Assembly (NCBI GenBank): GCA_027493615.1
Contig: JAOSKK010000038.1
Location: 372,001-436,000, forward strand
DNA from: Verrucomicrobiota bacterium
Lineage (GTDB): Bacteria > Verrucomicrobiota > Verrucomicrobiia > Limisphaerales > J093
Length of the DNA: 64,000 bases
Direction of reading: 5' to 3'
The translations under genes were made by a program, and so were the position numbers. Shown one piece after another: positions 33,086 through 40,825 of the stretch (position 1 is its first letter; the number at the start of each line of letters is the position of its first letter). The notes below the pieces were generated by a model. It was not told the origin of the DNA, did not search any database, and saw only the letters and a program-made list of their open reading frames with translations.

Positions 33086-34049
33086 TCACCCGTCCAACGG
33101 GCTCCGCACCCCGATGCCCGGCTTCGTCATCACGTGTGTGTAGATCATCGTCGTGTCCAGACGCGCGTGCCCCAGCAACTCCTGCACCGTCCGGATGTCC
33201 GTCCCCGCCTCCAGCAGGTGCGTCGCGAAGCTGTGACGAAGCGTATGGCAGTGCACGGGCTTCGGGTACTTGGCCGCCAGCGAAGCCGTCCCGCCGGTCC
33301 GTCTCGAACAGGCCGCGGACCCGCTCCAGGTGATCGCGAAGTGCCGCCGCCAGTCGCATGGGCAACATCACCACCCGGTCCTTGTCCCCTTTGCCTTCAC
33401 GGACGACGATCTGCCCGCGCTCGAAGTCCACGTCCTTGACCCGCAACCGGCAGCACTCCATGAGCCGCAACCCCGTGCCATACATCAACTGCCCCATCAG
33501 GCCGAATGTCCCGGTTATCCCCCCAACCAGCGCGCGATCTCCTCCCGGCTCAACACCACCGGCAACCGCGTCCCCCGGCGCGCCCGCAACGTGCCCCGCA
33601 AGTCGCCTCAGGACCACACCAACACGTGCTCGAAGAAGAACAGCAGCGCCGAAAAGGCCTGGTTCTGGGTGCTCGCCGAGATCTGCCGTTCCACCGCCAG
33701 ATACTCCAGGAATTGCTGCACCTCGCTCGTGCCAGCCTCCAGTGGTCCACCCCTTGCGTGAACGCGTCCAGCGCCTGCCGAATCTGGTCCATCTTCCAGA
33801 CCGGCAGCGGCGGCTGCGCCGTCTCCAGCTCCCGCACATATCCGGCCTGTAGATCTCCCAGGCTGGCCCGATCATCGCGCTTCCGACACCAGCGCAGGAA
33901 CTGCTCCAGATGCTGTCCGTACCAGAACAGCCGCCGCTCGCCGGGTGCAGCCCGCGACTCGCGAACAACCGCCGCACCCAAGGTGCCACTTCGCCCGCCG
34001 GCTGACGGGCGCGCGCGACCTGCCGGCCAGGCTGCCGCTGTTGCTCCAT
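33086..34049 (-). pseudogene. intI: Degenerate integron integrase
   Basis: This tyrosine recombinase of the integron-integrase clade starts at 34049 ([16 protein letters not shown]). It carries an N-terminal SAM-like segment ([19 protein letters not shown]), a core-binding stretch ([19 protein letters not shown]) and box I with the catalytic Arg ([32 protein letters not shown]). It also has box [19 protein letters not shown] and the nucleophile Tyr in [14 protein letters not shown]. It ends [10 protein letters not shown], as IntI proteins do. Defects: frame changes near 33945, 33735, 33520 and 33260, an in-frame TGA near 33620, a shortened stretch near 33735, and a deletion joining LAAKYPK directly to PVHCH. 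That last deletion removes most of the IntI-specific extra domain. It is almost certainly inactive as read. Confidence 0.85.
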
Positions 34050-34470
34050 GCCTGGGCTCCCTTCTCGCGCCCCCACCGCCCCATGGCAATGGCAAACCCC
34101 GGGGTTTCCCGGCAAAGCCTGGGTGGGTCTGGGGAGATCCGTCCTGGCCCCAAATCCGTCCTTGACCCGGCGACCGCCGCGTCGAACACTCGCGCCACAA
34201 CATAGGACGTGGGAAATGAACGCAACCACCTCCGACCGCCCATGCGGCAGCGAGCCAACGGCCTCAGGCACGCCTCAGGTTGCCGTGCCGAAACCCTGCG
34301 TCGCACCGTTGCTGGCACCCCGACACCAACCCATCCACTCGGAATCGCCCGCTCCAAGCACGACCCCGCAGACTGCCGACCTCGGGATCCGCTTCGGGCC
34401 TTTTCTGCCTATCCGGTCAATGGCACCCAAACGGTTGCACTTATCTGTTATTCCCGCCGTTCGTCTGCCT
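34050..34470. other. Region upstream of intI, expected attI/promoter zone
   Basis: In integrons this is where the intI promoter, the cassette promoter and attI lie. No recognisable gene is present, and no attI core or promoter could be assigned with confidence inside it. Confidence 0.4.
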
Positions 34471-34529
34471 ATACATCGTTGAACTAAGCCGCTGCGCGGA
34501 GGGCAGTTCGGACGGTCTCTGACATTCCC

Positions 34530-34538
34530 GCAAGGAGG
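34530..34538 (+). promoter_or_regulatory. Strong Shine-Dalgarno before recombinase gene
   Basis: AAGGAGGGA matches the 16S rRNA anti-SD, but the nearest plausible start is 17-18 bases on. The expected initiation codon reads CTG (34556), so the start may be mutated or non-canonical. Confidence 0.45.
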
Positions 34539-34555
34539 GACGAAGTTGGAGTGGT

Positions 34556-35438
34556 CTGACTCCACTTCGTGAACAATTCATTCGGGAACTCGCTTTGCGA
34601 GGGATGGCGGAACGCACCGTCGAGGCCTACGTGACCGCCGTCGCGTCACTGGCCCAACATTACCACCGCGCACCAGATCGGATCCGCGACGCGGAACTGC
34701 AGGCCTACCTGCTCCACCTGCGCGGCGTCCGGCATCTGGCGCCCAGCTCGCTCAACCAGCACTTGAGCGGGCTGCGCCGGATCTATGATCTGGTCCTGCA
34801 CCGGCCCACCGACCAGCTCCAACGTCTGCTGCCTCGGGTCCGGTCGCAAACCCGCCGACCGCAGGTGTTCAGCCGCGCCGAGTTGGAGCGGCTCTTCACC
34901 ATCGGTTGTCCCCACGCCAAGCCCCGCGCCTTCCTCATGACGGTGTACGGGGCGGGCTTGCGCCTCAACGAGGCCTGCCATCTGCGCCCTGAGCACATTG
35001 ACAGCGCCCGGATGCAGATCCGCGTCGTCCTGGGCAAGGGCGCGAAGGACCGGTACACGCTCCTGCCCCCGCGCCTGCTCGACGAACTCCGCTCCTACTG
35101 GCGCACCTGCCGTCCCCAAGGCTGGCTCTTCCCCTCCCGCCACGACCCGGAGCAACCCCCTGCCCGCGGGCACCGGCCAGAAGAGGTTCTGGCGCGCCCT
35201 CGAACGCGCCGGTCTGCCGCGCAAAGGCGGCATTCACAGCTTGCGGCACTCCTTCGCGACTCACTTGCTCGAAGCCGGCGTCGAGCTCACCGTGGTTCAG
35301 CATCTGCTCGGGCACAGCCGCCTCTCCAGCACCACGACGTATCTGCACGTACGCCAGGAGCGCCTGGCCCAGCTCCAGGGTCCGCTCCAGCAACTGAACC
35401 TGCCGCCAGCACCGTCGCCCGCGACCGTCCTGGCCTGA
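34556..35438 (+). CDS. Xer-like tyrosine recombinase of IS91-associated type, one frameshift
   Basis: About 294 residues. The N-terminal sequence [20 protein letters not shown] fits the usual start of these integrases but is preceded by CTG rather than ATG; a TTG at 34595 is the next in-frame option. The catalytic domain has box [19 protein letters not shown] with [15 protein letters not shown], box [17 protein letters not shown], and the Tyr in [13 protein letters not shown]. The frame changes at C5 35156-35160 (PEQP to [12 protein letters not shown]). It ends 15 bp before the IS91 transposase, the arrangement known for this family. Confidence 0.85.
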
Positions 35439-35453
35439 ACCGGAGCTGGGCCG

Positions 35454-36929
35454 ATGGCCAGCGCCCTGATCCCGTCACCGACCCTGGCGCAGGTGCTCGC
35501 CGCCGCCTGGGCCCGAGCCGACACCTGGCCGTCCTTGTCGCCGGCCCAGGGGCGCGTGCTCCACACGCTGCGGCGCTGTCGCACCCCCGCCCTGGGCGGG
35601 CATCAGTACCGCTGCACCGCCTGTGGCCGCGAGCACTTCGTGCCCCATTCCTGCGGCAACCGCCATTGTCCCCAATGCCAGGGCGCGGCCGCGGCGGCCT
35701 GGCTGGAAGCCCAGGAGGCCCTCCTGCTCCCCGTCCCCTACTTCCACCTGGTCTTCACCCTGCCCCACGGGCTCAACCCGCTGATCCGCCAGAACCGGCG
35801 CAGGCTCTACACCCTGCTCTTCAACGCCGCCAGCCAGACCCTGCTCACCTTCGGGCAGAACCGCTTCGACGCCCAGATCGGGATCACGGCCATCCTGCAC
35901 ACCTGGGGCCAGAACCTCATGGACCATTACCATCTCCACTGCCTGGTCACCGGCGGGGGCTGGCAGGCCGACCGGGAACGCTGGGTGAACGCCTCGACCC
36001 GGTTCCTCTTCCCGGTGAAGCCGCTGGCCACGGTCTTTCAAGGCAAGTACCTGGTCGGCCTGCAACGGCTCTTCCAGCGCGGTGAGCTCGAGTTTCACGG
36101 CGAGCTGGAAGCCTGGGCGACGCCCGCCGCCTTCGCCGCGCAGGTGCGGGAACTTACGCGCAAGCCCTGGGTCGTGTACGCCAAGCGCCCCTTCGCCGGA
36201 CCCGACCAGGTGCTCCGGTATGTCGGGCGCTACACGCATCGCGTGGCGCTGAGCCCCCGCCGCCTGCTGCGCTTGGACCCGGACGCGGGCACGGTAAGCT
36301 TCGACGACAAGGACTACGCCCACGGCGGCCGCCACCGGACCATGACCTTGAGGCTTGCAGAGTTTGTGCGCCGCTTCGCCCTGCACCTCCTGCCCGAACG
36401 CTTCACCAAGATCCGCCACTACGGCCTGCTGGCCAACCGCGGCCGCCAGGAGCGCCTGGCGCGGGTGCAGGCGCTCCTGGCCCCGGCCCCGGCGACGACC
36501 GTCACAACGCCCACCCTGTTGCCGACGCGGCCGACACCTCGACCGGTCTCGGGGATCCGGACTCCGGACTGCGCTGCCCGTACTGTGGCGCCAGCGCGTT
36601 GGTGCTGGTGGCCGTCGTGCCCCGCCCCGGGCGACGCCACCCCCGTTCGACGACACCTCATGAACGCGCCCCCCACCCGAGACGCCCTTGCTGGCCCACG
36701 GACCTCCGGACCTCCCGGACGAGGGGAGGTCCACGGCGTCGTGGGCCCGTTCTCCCGGTTTCAGGCCTTCCCGCCGCCACGGGACCTGGCCCGGTTCACC
36801 CCCCATGTCCGGTTCGGGTCCCGCGCCGCCCCGGGCCTCGATCCGGCGCGCCCGGCGCGCTCGCCGGATCACCCTCACGCCCAACTTCCGGCTTCCCCAA
36901 GCGGGGCCGCTCGGCTACTTTCCCTGTAG
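35454..36929 (+). CDS. IS91-family transposase
   Basis: This replicative HUH transposase has an N-terminal zinc-binding domain with Cys pairs (YRCTACGREHFVPHSCGNRH, CPQCQG). The HUH motif lies in DHYHLHCLVTGGGW and the two catalytic tyrosines in VLRYVGRYTHRVAL (Y-x3-Y). The C-terminal RFALHLLPERFTKIRHYGLL is typical. The last 130 residues appear out of frame. The alternative frame gives GLRCPYCGASALVLV, the zinc-ribbon end seen in this family, which implies an indel near 36490. The element would transpose by rolling circle and can carry neighbouring DNA (family knowledge). Confidence 0.88.
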   Translation: MASALIPSPTLAQVLAAAWARADTWPSLSPAQGRVLHTLRRCRTPALGGHQYRCTACGREHFVPHSCGNRHCPQCQGAAAAAWLEAQEALLLPVPYFHLVFTLPHGLNPLIRQNRRRLYTLLFNAASQTLLTFGQNRFDAQIGITAILHTWGQNLMDHYHLHCLVTGGGWQADRERWVNASTRFLFPVKPLATVFQGKYLVGLQRLFQRGELEFHGELEAWATPAAFAAQVRELTRKPWVVYAKRPFAGPDQVLRYVGRYTHRVALSPRRLLRLDPDAGTVSFDDKDYAHGGRHRTMTLRLAEFVRRFALHLLPERFTKIRHYGLLANRGRQERLARVQALLAPAPATTVTTPTLLPTRPTPRPVSGIRTPDCAARTVAPARWCWWPSCPAPGDATPVRRHLMNAPPTRDALAGPRTSGPPGRGEVHGVVGPFSRFQAFPPPRDLARFTPHVRFGSRAAPGLDPARPARSPDHPHAQLPASPSGAARLLSL

Positions 36930-37065
36930 TCGTTGGCCGGCAGAACCGCGGCTCAGTTCAACAACAATGTATCCGTCCCGGCGGGCAGCACGTTACAACG
37001 CCATGCGGAGTCCACCCCCCCCCCGGGGGGGAACCCATCCCCTCCCGTCAGGAGAAGGAAGAGCA

Positions 37066-37302
37066 ATGGCCGGAAAGTACAACATATCGTCGGCATCCGC
37101 CCGCCTGCGGTCATCGGTCCATGTCCACGCAGTATCACCGAAAGATGTCCCGACCTGCGGGATCATCCTCACGCAGGAACAGGCGACAGAACTGGCCACA
37201 TACATCCTCGCTGTCGCGGGTGCCAGCAACGCCAAGGGACTGATCTACGTGACCGGACGTCCGGCGGAGGGCACCGTGACTGTGATCCGAGGCATCAAAT
37301 GA
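37066..37302 (+). CDS. Cassette 1: small protein of unknown function
   Basis: This 78-residue protein starts MAGKYNISSASARLRSSVHV and has a good ribosome site (GGAGAAGGAAG at 37051-37061). It is mildly basic, with a central helix-prone stretch (LTQEQATELATYILAVAGAS) and a C-terminal beta-like end (GLIYVTGRPAEGTVTVIRGI). The frame is open upstream for several hundred bases, but that part is low-complexity read-through. The attC at 37325 follows 22 bp after the stop. I do not recognise the family. Confidence 0.65.
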   Translation: MAGKYNISSASARLRSSVHVHAVSPKDVPTCGIILTQEQATELATYILAVAGASNAKGLIYVTGRPAEGTVTVIRGIK

Positions 37303-37324
37303 CTTCTGGCGGCCAGACACCAAT

Positions 37325-37450
37325 GCCGAACTACTCGGTCGAGGCGAACCGCCGCCCCGCTGCTGCGCTCGAGGCTGGCAGCCAGTTCGGATCGTCCTTC
37401 TGCGCTCCACCCGGTTCCCCGGCGGCGGTCGCTCACCTGTGGCGTTCGCT
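37325..37450 (+). repeat. attC-like site 1
   Basis: The outer left box is GCCGAAC and the outer right box GTTCGCT. Inner arms GCGAACCGCCGCC and GGCGGCGGTCGC pair with one extra A on the left, like the extrahelical base of attC hairpins. The central spacer is shared with site 2. Confidence 0.75.
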
Positions 37451-37544
37451 TCATGAAATACCGGACGCGGCCAATCGGCCGCCCGGCGGCACCGCCCGAC
37501 GGCGGCGTTGACCGCCGCGCACGGAGGAGGGAGACTACGGGGGT

Positions 37545-37778
37545 ATGAACGCAGAACTGCCATTGGCGCAAATGACTGTGGCGGAGAAACTACGGGCCAT
37601 GGAGGCCCTATGGGCGGACTTGTCAACGCAGGCCGCGGACGACGCCGTTCCCGCGTGGCACGCTCAGGTCTTGGCGGAGCGGGAACGCCGGCTTGCGGCC
37701 GGCCAGGAGCGCGTACTGGACTGGGACGAGGCCAAGCGGCAATTGCGCCGGGAGCTGCATGAAGGTCCGGGTTCTTGA
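37545..37778 (+). CDS. Cassette 2: addiction-module antitoxin (Unstab_antitox type)
   Basis: A 77-residue acidic/amphipathic protein, starting after a strong ribosome site (GGAGGAGGGAG at 37523-37533). The sequence MTVAEKLRAMEALWADLS and LAERERRLAAGQERVLDWDE follow the pattern of putative addiction-module antitoxins that pair with RelE/ParE toxins. It overlaps the toxin start by 20 bp, so translation is probably coupled and antitoxin comes first. Confidence 0.8.
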   Translation: MNAELPLAQMTVAEKLRAMEALWADLSTQAADDAVPAWHAQVLAERERRLAAGQERVLDWDEAKRQLRRELHEGPGS

Positions 37779-38049
37779 ATCGGCACGGGAGGACCTTCGG
37801 GAAGGACACCGATTCTACGAACAGCAGCACGAGGGGATCGGTGATTACTTTCTGGACATGCTCAGCGCCGAGATCGACTCGCTGGCGCTGTACGGCGGTA
37901 TCCACGCGATGCGATCGGGTTACCACCGGATGTTGTCGGTGCGATTCCCCTTCGCGGTCTATTATCGGATCGAGCACGGCGAGGTGGTGGTACGGGCAGT
38001 GCTCGATTGCCGTCGCGATCCTACCTGGATCCAGAAGCGACTGACATGA
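37759..38049 (+). CDS. Cassette 2: ParE/RelE-family toxin
   Basis: A 96-residue basic protein of the ParE/RelE fold: N-terminal LESAREDLREGHRFYEQQ helix, central HAMRSGYHRMLSVRFPFAVYYRI, and C-terminal VVRAVLDCRRDPTWI. Whether it targets gyrase (ParE) or ribosome-bound mRNA (RelE) cannot be told; the sequence is closer to the ParE style. The stop lies right at the beginning of the next attC, as is common for cassette genes. Confidence 0.85.
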   Translation: MKVRVLESAREDLREGHRFYEQQHEGIGDYFLDMLSAEIDSLALYGGIHAMRSGYHRMLSVRFPFAVYYRIEHGEVVVRAVLDCRRDPTWIQKRLT

Positions 38050-38050
38050 G

Positions 38051-38176
38051 AGCGAACCACTCGGTCGAGGCGAACCGCCGCCCCGCTGCTCCGCTCGAGG
38101 CATGCCAGCAGTTCGGATCGCCTTGCTCCGCCCCACCTTCATCCCCGGCGGCGGTCGCTCACCTGGGTCGTTGGCC
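38051..38176 (+). repeat. attC-like site 2
   Basis: The left box is AGCGAAC and the right box GTTGGCC. Inner arms GCGAACCGCCGCC / GGCGGCGGTCGC are the same as in site 1, and the spacer is about 85% identical by eye. Confidence 0.75.
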
Positions 38177-38185
38177 GAATCAGTC

Positions 38186-38724
38186 ATGAATGATTACGCA
38201 GCCACGTCCACCGCCTACGCGCTCGCGGCCAGCGCCCTTGGCTCGGGACACGAAGATCCAGTATCCAAGCCATCCGTCTTCGCTGGAAGGGTCCTCACTG
38301 GATCCTGGCCAGACTGCTCCTGTTGTTTGTACTGCTGCATGTTCTATTTGATCTCCTGGGAATCGGGACGGCACAGGGATTCCTCGGCCTAGGCGTGGTA
38401 GTCGTCGTTGGCTTAGTCGGGGACTATATCGGTGGCTCATGGATGGTCCTCGCCGTGCTCGGGCTCGCGCTTCAAGAGTGGATCTTTTGGTTCCCTTCGC
38501 GAGACCGATTCATCCTCCGCGGTCCCGTACCCGGTACGGCTACAAAGTCCGATCAACTGCTAGGACTCGAGGGTTTCGCGACCAGTGACCTAAAGCCGGC
38601 CGGGATTGTTCGAGTCAGGGACGTTGATTACGCGGCACGAGCAGATTTCGGCCCGATCGCGAAAGGCGAGCCGGTGCGCGTGAGCTCGGTTGACACCTTC
38701 GAACTGACCGTGACAAGAACCAAC
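38186..38724 (+). pseudogene. Cassette 3: NfeD-like membrane protein, start uncertain
   Basis: Two hydrophobic stretches (LLLLFVLLHVLFDLLGIG, FLGLGVVVVVGLVGDYIGG) precede an OB-fold-like tail (LLGLEGFATSDLKPAGIVRV, then FGPIAKGEPVRVSSVDTFEL). This matches the C-terminal NfeD domain of membrane proteins linked to membrane fluidity and stomatin partners. No ATG opens this frame: ATGs at 38186 and 38190 are in other frames, so an indel is likely between 38190 and 38300. No stop occurs before the attC, and the frame runs on through it into hicA. Confidence 0.5.
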
Positions 38725-38827
38725 GGCCAACCAGTCGATCCAGCGAACGGGAGCCAGCCGCGTGGCCCGGACAGCAATCCGACCTCCGGGGCGGCTGGCT
38801 CCCCGTCGCTGACCTTGTCGTGCGCGG
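38725..38827 (+). repeat. attC-like site 3
   Basis: Left GGCCAAC then GCGAACGGGAGCCAGCC; right GGCTGGCTCCCCGTCGCTG ending near GTGCGCG, where the right box seems mutated. The long inner stem (GGGAGCCAGCC / GGCTGGCTCCC) differs from the other sites. Confidence 0.55.
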
Positions 38828-38838
38828 CACGAATCTCG

Positions 38839-39027
38839 ATGAAAGTCCATGAAGTCCTCGAGCGGTTGCGTGCAGACGGGTGGCTCCTGGCTCGGCAAAA
38901 AGGGAGCCATTGGCAGTTTGTGCATCCCGCCAGACCCGGTGCGCGTGTGACCGTGGCAGGGAAGCCTTCGCTGGACATCCCCAGGGGGACATTGAACAGT
39001 ATCCTGAAGCAGGCGGGATGGAAATGA
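38839..39027 (+). CDS. hicA: Cassette 4: HicA toxin
   Basis: This 62-residue HicA-family mRNA interferase reads MKVHEVLERLRADGWLLARQ, then KGSHWQFVHP with the catalytic His, then GKPSLDIPRGTLNSILKQAG. The size and the G-S-H-x-x-F core are standard. It is 4 bp from hicB, so the two are co-translated. The start chosen is the family start; the open frame extends far upstream through the attC. Confidence 0.92.
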   Translation: MKVHEVLERLRADGWLLARQKGSHWQFVHPARPGARVTVAGKPSLDIPRGTLNSILKQAGWK

Positions 39028-39031
39028 AGCC

Positions 39032-39241
39032 ATGAAATACGCGATTGTCATCGAGAAGAGCGAGACCGGGTACGGCGCCTATGTGCCGGACCTCCCCGGG
39101 TGTATTGCTGTTGGTGAGACCATCGAGGAGACGGAGTCCCTGATCCGCGAGGCGCTCGAATTCCACCTGGAGGGGATGCGAGCGGACGGGACCCACATCC
39201 CGGCACCCACCAGTCGCGCCGAGTACGTGGAGGTGGCATGA
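39032..39241 (+). CDS. hicB: Cassette 4: HicB antitoxin
   Basis: 69 residues with the HicB partial RNase-H fold: MKYAIVIEKSETGYGAYVPD, LPGCIAVGETIEETESLI and REALEFHLEGMRADG. No C-terminal DNA-binding domain is present, so this is the short form, which usually neutralises HicA but may not repress the operon alone. The attC follows within 3 bp of the stop. Confidence 0.92.
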   Translation: MKYAIVIEKSETGYGAYVPDLPGCIAVGETIEETESLIREALEFHLEGMRADGTHIPAPTSRAEYVEVA

Positions 39242-39243
39242 AT

Positions 39244-39369
39244 CGCGAACCATTCGCTCCACCGAACCGCCGCCGGCCGCCTCGGTTTCGTCCGCAGCGG
39301 GTCGTTCGGATGCCCGCTCCACTGGAAGAGCCCGTTCCCGGCGGCGGTCGCTGAGCTTGGGCGTTCGGC
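39244..39369 (+). repeat. attC-like site 4
   Basis: Left CGCGAAC and inner CCGAACCGCCGCCGG; right CCCGGCGGCGGTCGC and outer GTTCGGC at 39363-39369. One unpaired A again sits in the left inner arm. Confidence 0.75.
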
Positions 39370-39411
39370 CATCAGTCTTGCGGCCACGTGGCCACCGTGT
39401 ACGGTGTGGGC

Positions 39412-39624
39412 ATGAAGACGGTAGGCGAACTTGAGCAGCAGGTGCTGCAACTGGATGAATCCGAGCGGGCAAGGTTGGCCGCCCGTTTATTGGATTCATT
39501 GCCGGCGGTTGTCGTTGATGACGATGAGGGTATTGCCGAGGCGGTCCGCCGCGATGCTGAACTGGAACAGGACACGGAGCGGGGAATGACACTGGAGGAA
39601 CTCAGGCGGTTGGTCCAACCGTAG
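39412..39624 (+). CDS. Cassette 5: addiction-module antitoxin (Unstab_antitox type)
   Basis: 70 residues, acidic: MKTVGELEQQVLQLDESERA, RLAARLLDSLPAVVVDDDEG and MTLEELRRLV. It follows the pattern of short antitoxins paired with ParE/RelE toxins. An in-frame start at 39388 would add eight residues. It lies 2 bp before the toxin gene. Confidence 0.78.
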   Translation: MKTVGELEQQVLQLDESERARLAARLLDSLPAVVVDDDEGIAEAVRRDAELEQDTERGMTLEELRRLVQP

Positions 39625-39626
39625 CG

Positions 39627-39920
39627 ATGGGCTTGATCCTCCATCGGCTCATCCAGAACGATCTGGCAAGCGTGCTGGCCTACTACAGGCGGGAAGGAGG
39701 CGATGAGCTGGCGGTGAGGTTCTACGCAGAATTCGAACACGTTCTTGGCCTGGTCACTGCCAACCCTAGCCGATTTCACCGAGTCTCGCAGACCGTGCGT
39801 CGCGCGAACTTTCCGAAGTTCCCGCACCACCTGCTCTATCGGGAGACTGGTCGTGATGTGCGCGTTCTGGTGTTGCGACATCACCGACGTGACCCGCAGT
39901 ACGGGACGGAACGGCGATGA
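39627..39920 (+). CDS. Cassette 5: ParE/RelE-family toxin
   Basis: A 97-residue basic protein: LIQNDLASVLAYYRREGGDE, ANPSRFHRVSQTVRRANF, FPHHLLYRETGRDVRVLVL and a His/Arg-rich end. This is the ParE/RelE plasmid-stabilisation pattern. Its sequence differs clearly from the toxin at 37759, so the two modules are separate acquisitions rather than a duplication. Confidence 0.85.
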   Translation: MGLILHRLIQNDLASVLAYYRREGGDELAVRFYAEFEHVLGLVTANPSRFHRVSQTVRRANFPKFPHHLLYRETGRDVRVLVLRHHRRDPQYGTERR

Positions 39921-39927
39921 ACACTGG

Positions 39928-40035
39928 ACCGAACCGCTCGGTCGAGGCGAACCGCCGGCCCCACTGCTCCGCCCGAAGCTGGGAGCCGGTTCGGATCGCG
40001 CTTCTCCGCCCGACCCGCTGTCCCGGCGGCGGATC
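39928..40035 (+). repeat. attC-like site 5, right end degenerate
   Basis: The left half is intact (ACCGAAC, CGGTCGAGGCGAACCGCCGG). The right inner arm GGCGGCGG is followed by ATCCGAG instead of TCGCTCACC, and no GTT box follows. Confidence 0.6.
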
Positions 40036-40065
40036 CGAGATATCGACCTCAATCGTGTAATCCGG

Positions 40066-40209
40066 ATGGAGCGGGGGCGCAATCGGACGATCCTCAGACT
40101 CGATGACGGGACATGGGTTTCGATCGACCACGCTGGGTTCACCACGAGTCGTGAAGCTGCGAGGTTTACTCAATACCTTCAGGAGACGCATGCGATCGCG
40201 ATGGCATAA
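40066..40209 (+). CDS. Cassette 6: 47-residue protein of unknown function
   Basis: Reads MERGRNRTILRLDDGTWVSI, then DHAGFTTSREAARFTQYLQE. The open frame continues upstream without a clear start. It is bounded by attC-like sites on both sides, so it behaves as a cassette. I do not recognise the family. Confidence 0.45.
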   Translation: MERGRNRTILRLDDGTWVSIDHAGFTTSREAARFTQYLQETHAIAMA

Positions 40210-40308
40210 CCAGTCGCTCGACCGAAGGACGAGGAGCTCGGGCCGATTCGCGTTGCGCCTCGGACGTCCGCGGCGCGCTCCCCGTCATCGGACAGCTTGT
40301 CGTTCGGC
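40204..40308 (+). repeat. attC-like site 6
   Basis: The left box is GCATAAC, overlapping the end of the preceding gene, and the right box is GTTCGGC at 40302-40308. It is shorter, and its stem sequence (GACGAGGAGCTCGG region) differs from the others. Confidence 0.6.
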
Positions 40309-40334
40309 CAAAGAAGCGAAGAGAAGAGAGCACG

Positions 40335-40679
40335 ATGAACAATGAGAAAGCGGGACCTGAAACGAAAGGTGTCACGGTTGAGCTGCTGGCAGCTCTTGAC
40401 CTTGGTCCTGAAATCGAGGGCATGGCCGGGCACCAATTGCGAATGCGTCTGGTGACCATCGAACCAGGCGGCGTGTTCGGCCCGATGCACGATCATAAAG
40501 ACAGGCCGGGCATGGTCTATATCCTGCAAGGAACGATCACGGATCATCGCAATGGAGTGGCGAAGGACTATGGGCCGGGCGCGGGCTGGCCCGAGGATCG
40601 GAACACCAAACACTGGCTTGAGAACCGAGGAAGTATTACGGCCGTGGAGATTTCAGTCGATATCGTCAGGCAAGACTAA
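40335..40679 (+). CDS. Cassette 7: cupin-domain protein
   Basis: 114 residues with a conserved small cupin barrel: VTIEPGGVFGPMHDHKDRPG carries the His pair and GMVYILQGTITDHRNGVAKD the second motif region. The rest (GWPEDRNTKHWLENRGSITA) supplies the last His. It could bind a metal and act on or sense a small molecule, but the substrate is unknown. It has a purine-rich ribosome region (GAAGAGAAGAGAG). Confidence 0.8.
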   Translation: MNNEKAGPETKGVTVELLAALDLGPEIEGMAGHQLRMRLVTIEPGGVFGPMHDHKDRPGMVYILQGTITDHRNGVAKDYGPGAGWPEDRNTKHWLENRGSITAVEISVDIVRQD

Positions 40680-40706
40680 GCTCTGAGCGGAAACCTATCA
40701 TGGTAG

Positions 40707-40825
40707 GCCGAACCATTCGGTCCACCGAATCGCCGCGGGCCACAGCCGTTCGGGCGCCGCCGCTCGCTGCCGAGGCCCTGGCCAGCCCACACGGCGGTCG
40801 GTGATTTCGTCCTTCTGCGGCAGCG
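40707..40825 (+). repeat. attC-like site 7, right end degenerate
   Basis: The left half is clear (GCCGAAC, CGGTCCACCGAATCGCCGCG). On the right, GGCGGTCGGTGATTTCGTCC resembles the arm but lacks a proper GTT box. Confidence 0.55.

Larger units (their letters stand above)
34471..36972 (+). mobile_element. IS91-type module (recombinase + Y2 HUH transposase) inserted between intI and cassettes
   Basis: Two plus-strand genes, a tyrosine recombinase and an IS91-family transposase, lie between imperfect inverted repeats. The left repeat is at 34471-34495 (ATACATCGTTGAACTAAGCC) and the right at about 36946-36972 (GCGGCTCAGTTCAACAACAA, then TGTAT). The shared core is GCGGCT-Y-AGTTCAAC. IS91 elements normally lack terminal inverted repeats, so these may instead be halves of a recombination site. 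The left repeat contains GTTGAAC (34478-34484), which fits the GTTRRRY core of integron sites. Confidence 0.6.

Noticed and set aside
36688-37065. N-terminal extension of the first cassette gene
   Set aside because: Low-complexity Pro/Arg/Gly sequence overlapping the IS91 transposase end; a good ribosome site precedes the ATG at 37066.
37325-40825. Recurring 100-126 bp repeats considered as a CRISPR or as generic REP elements
   Set aside because: Each repeat lies just after a gene, in one orientation, with attC-type paired arms, and the intervening sequence is coding; the attC reading explains more.
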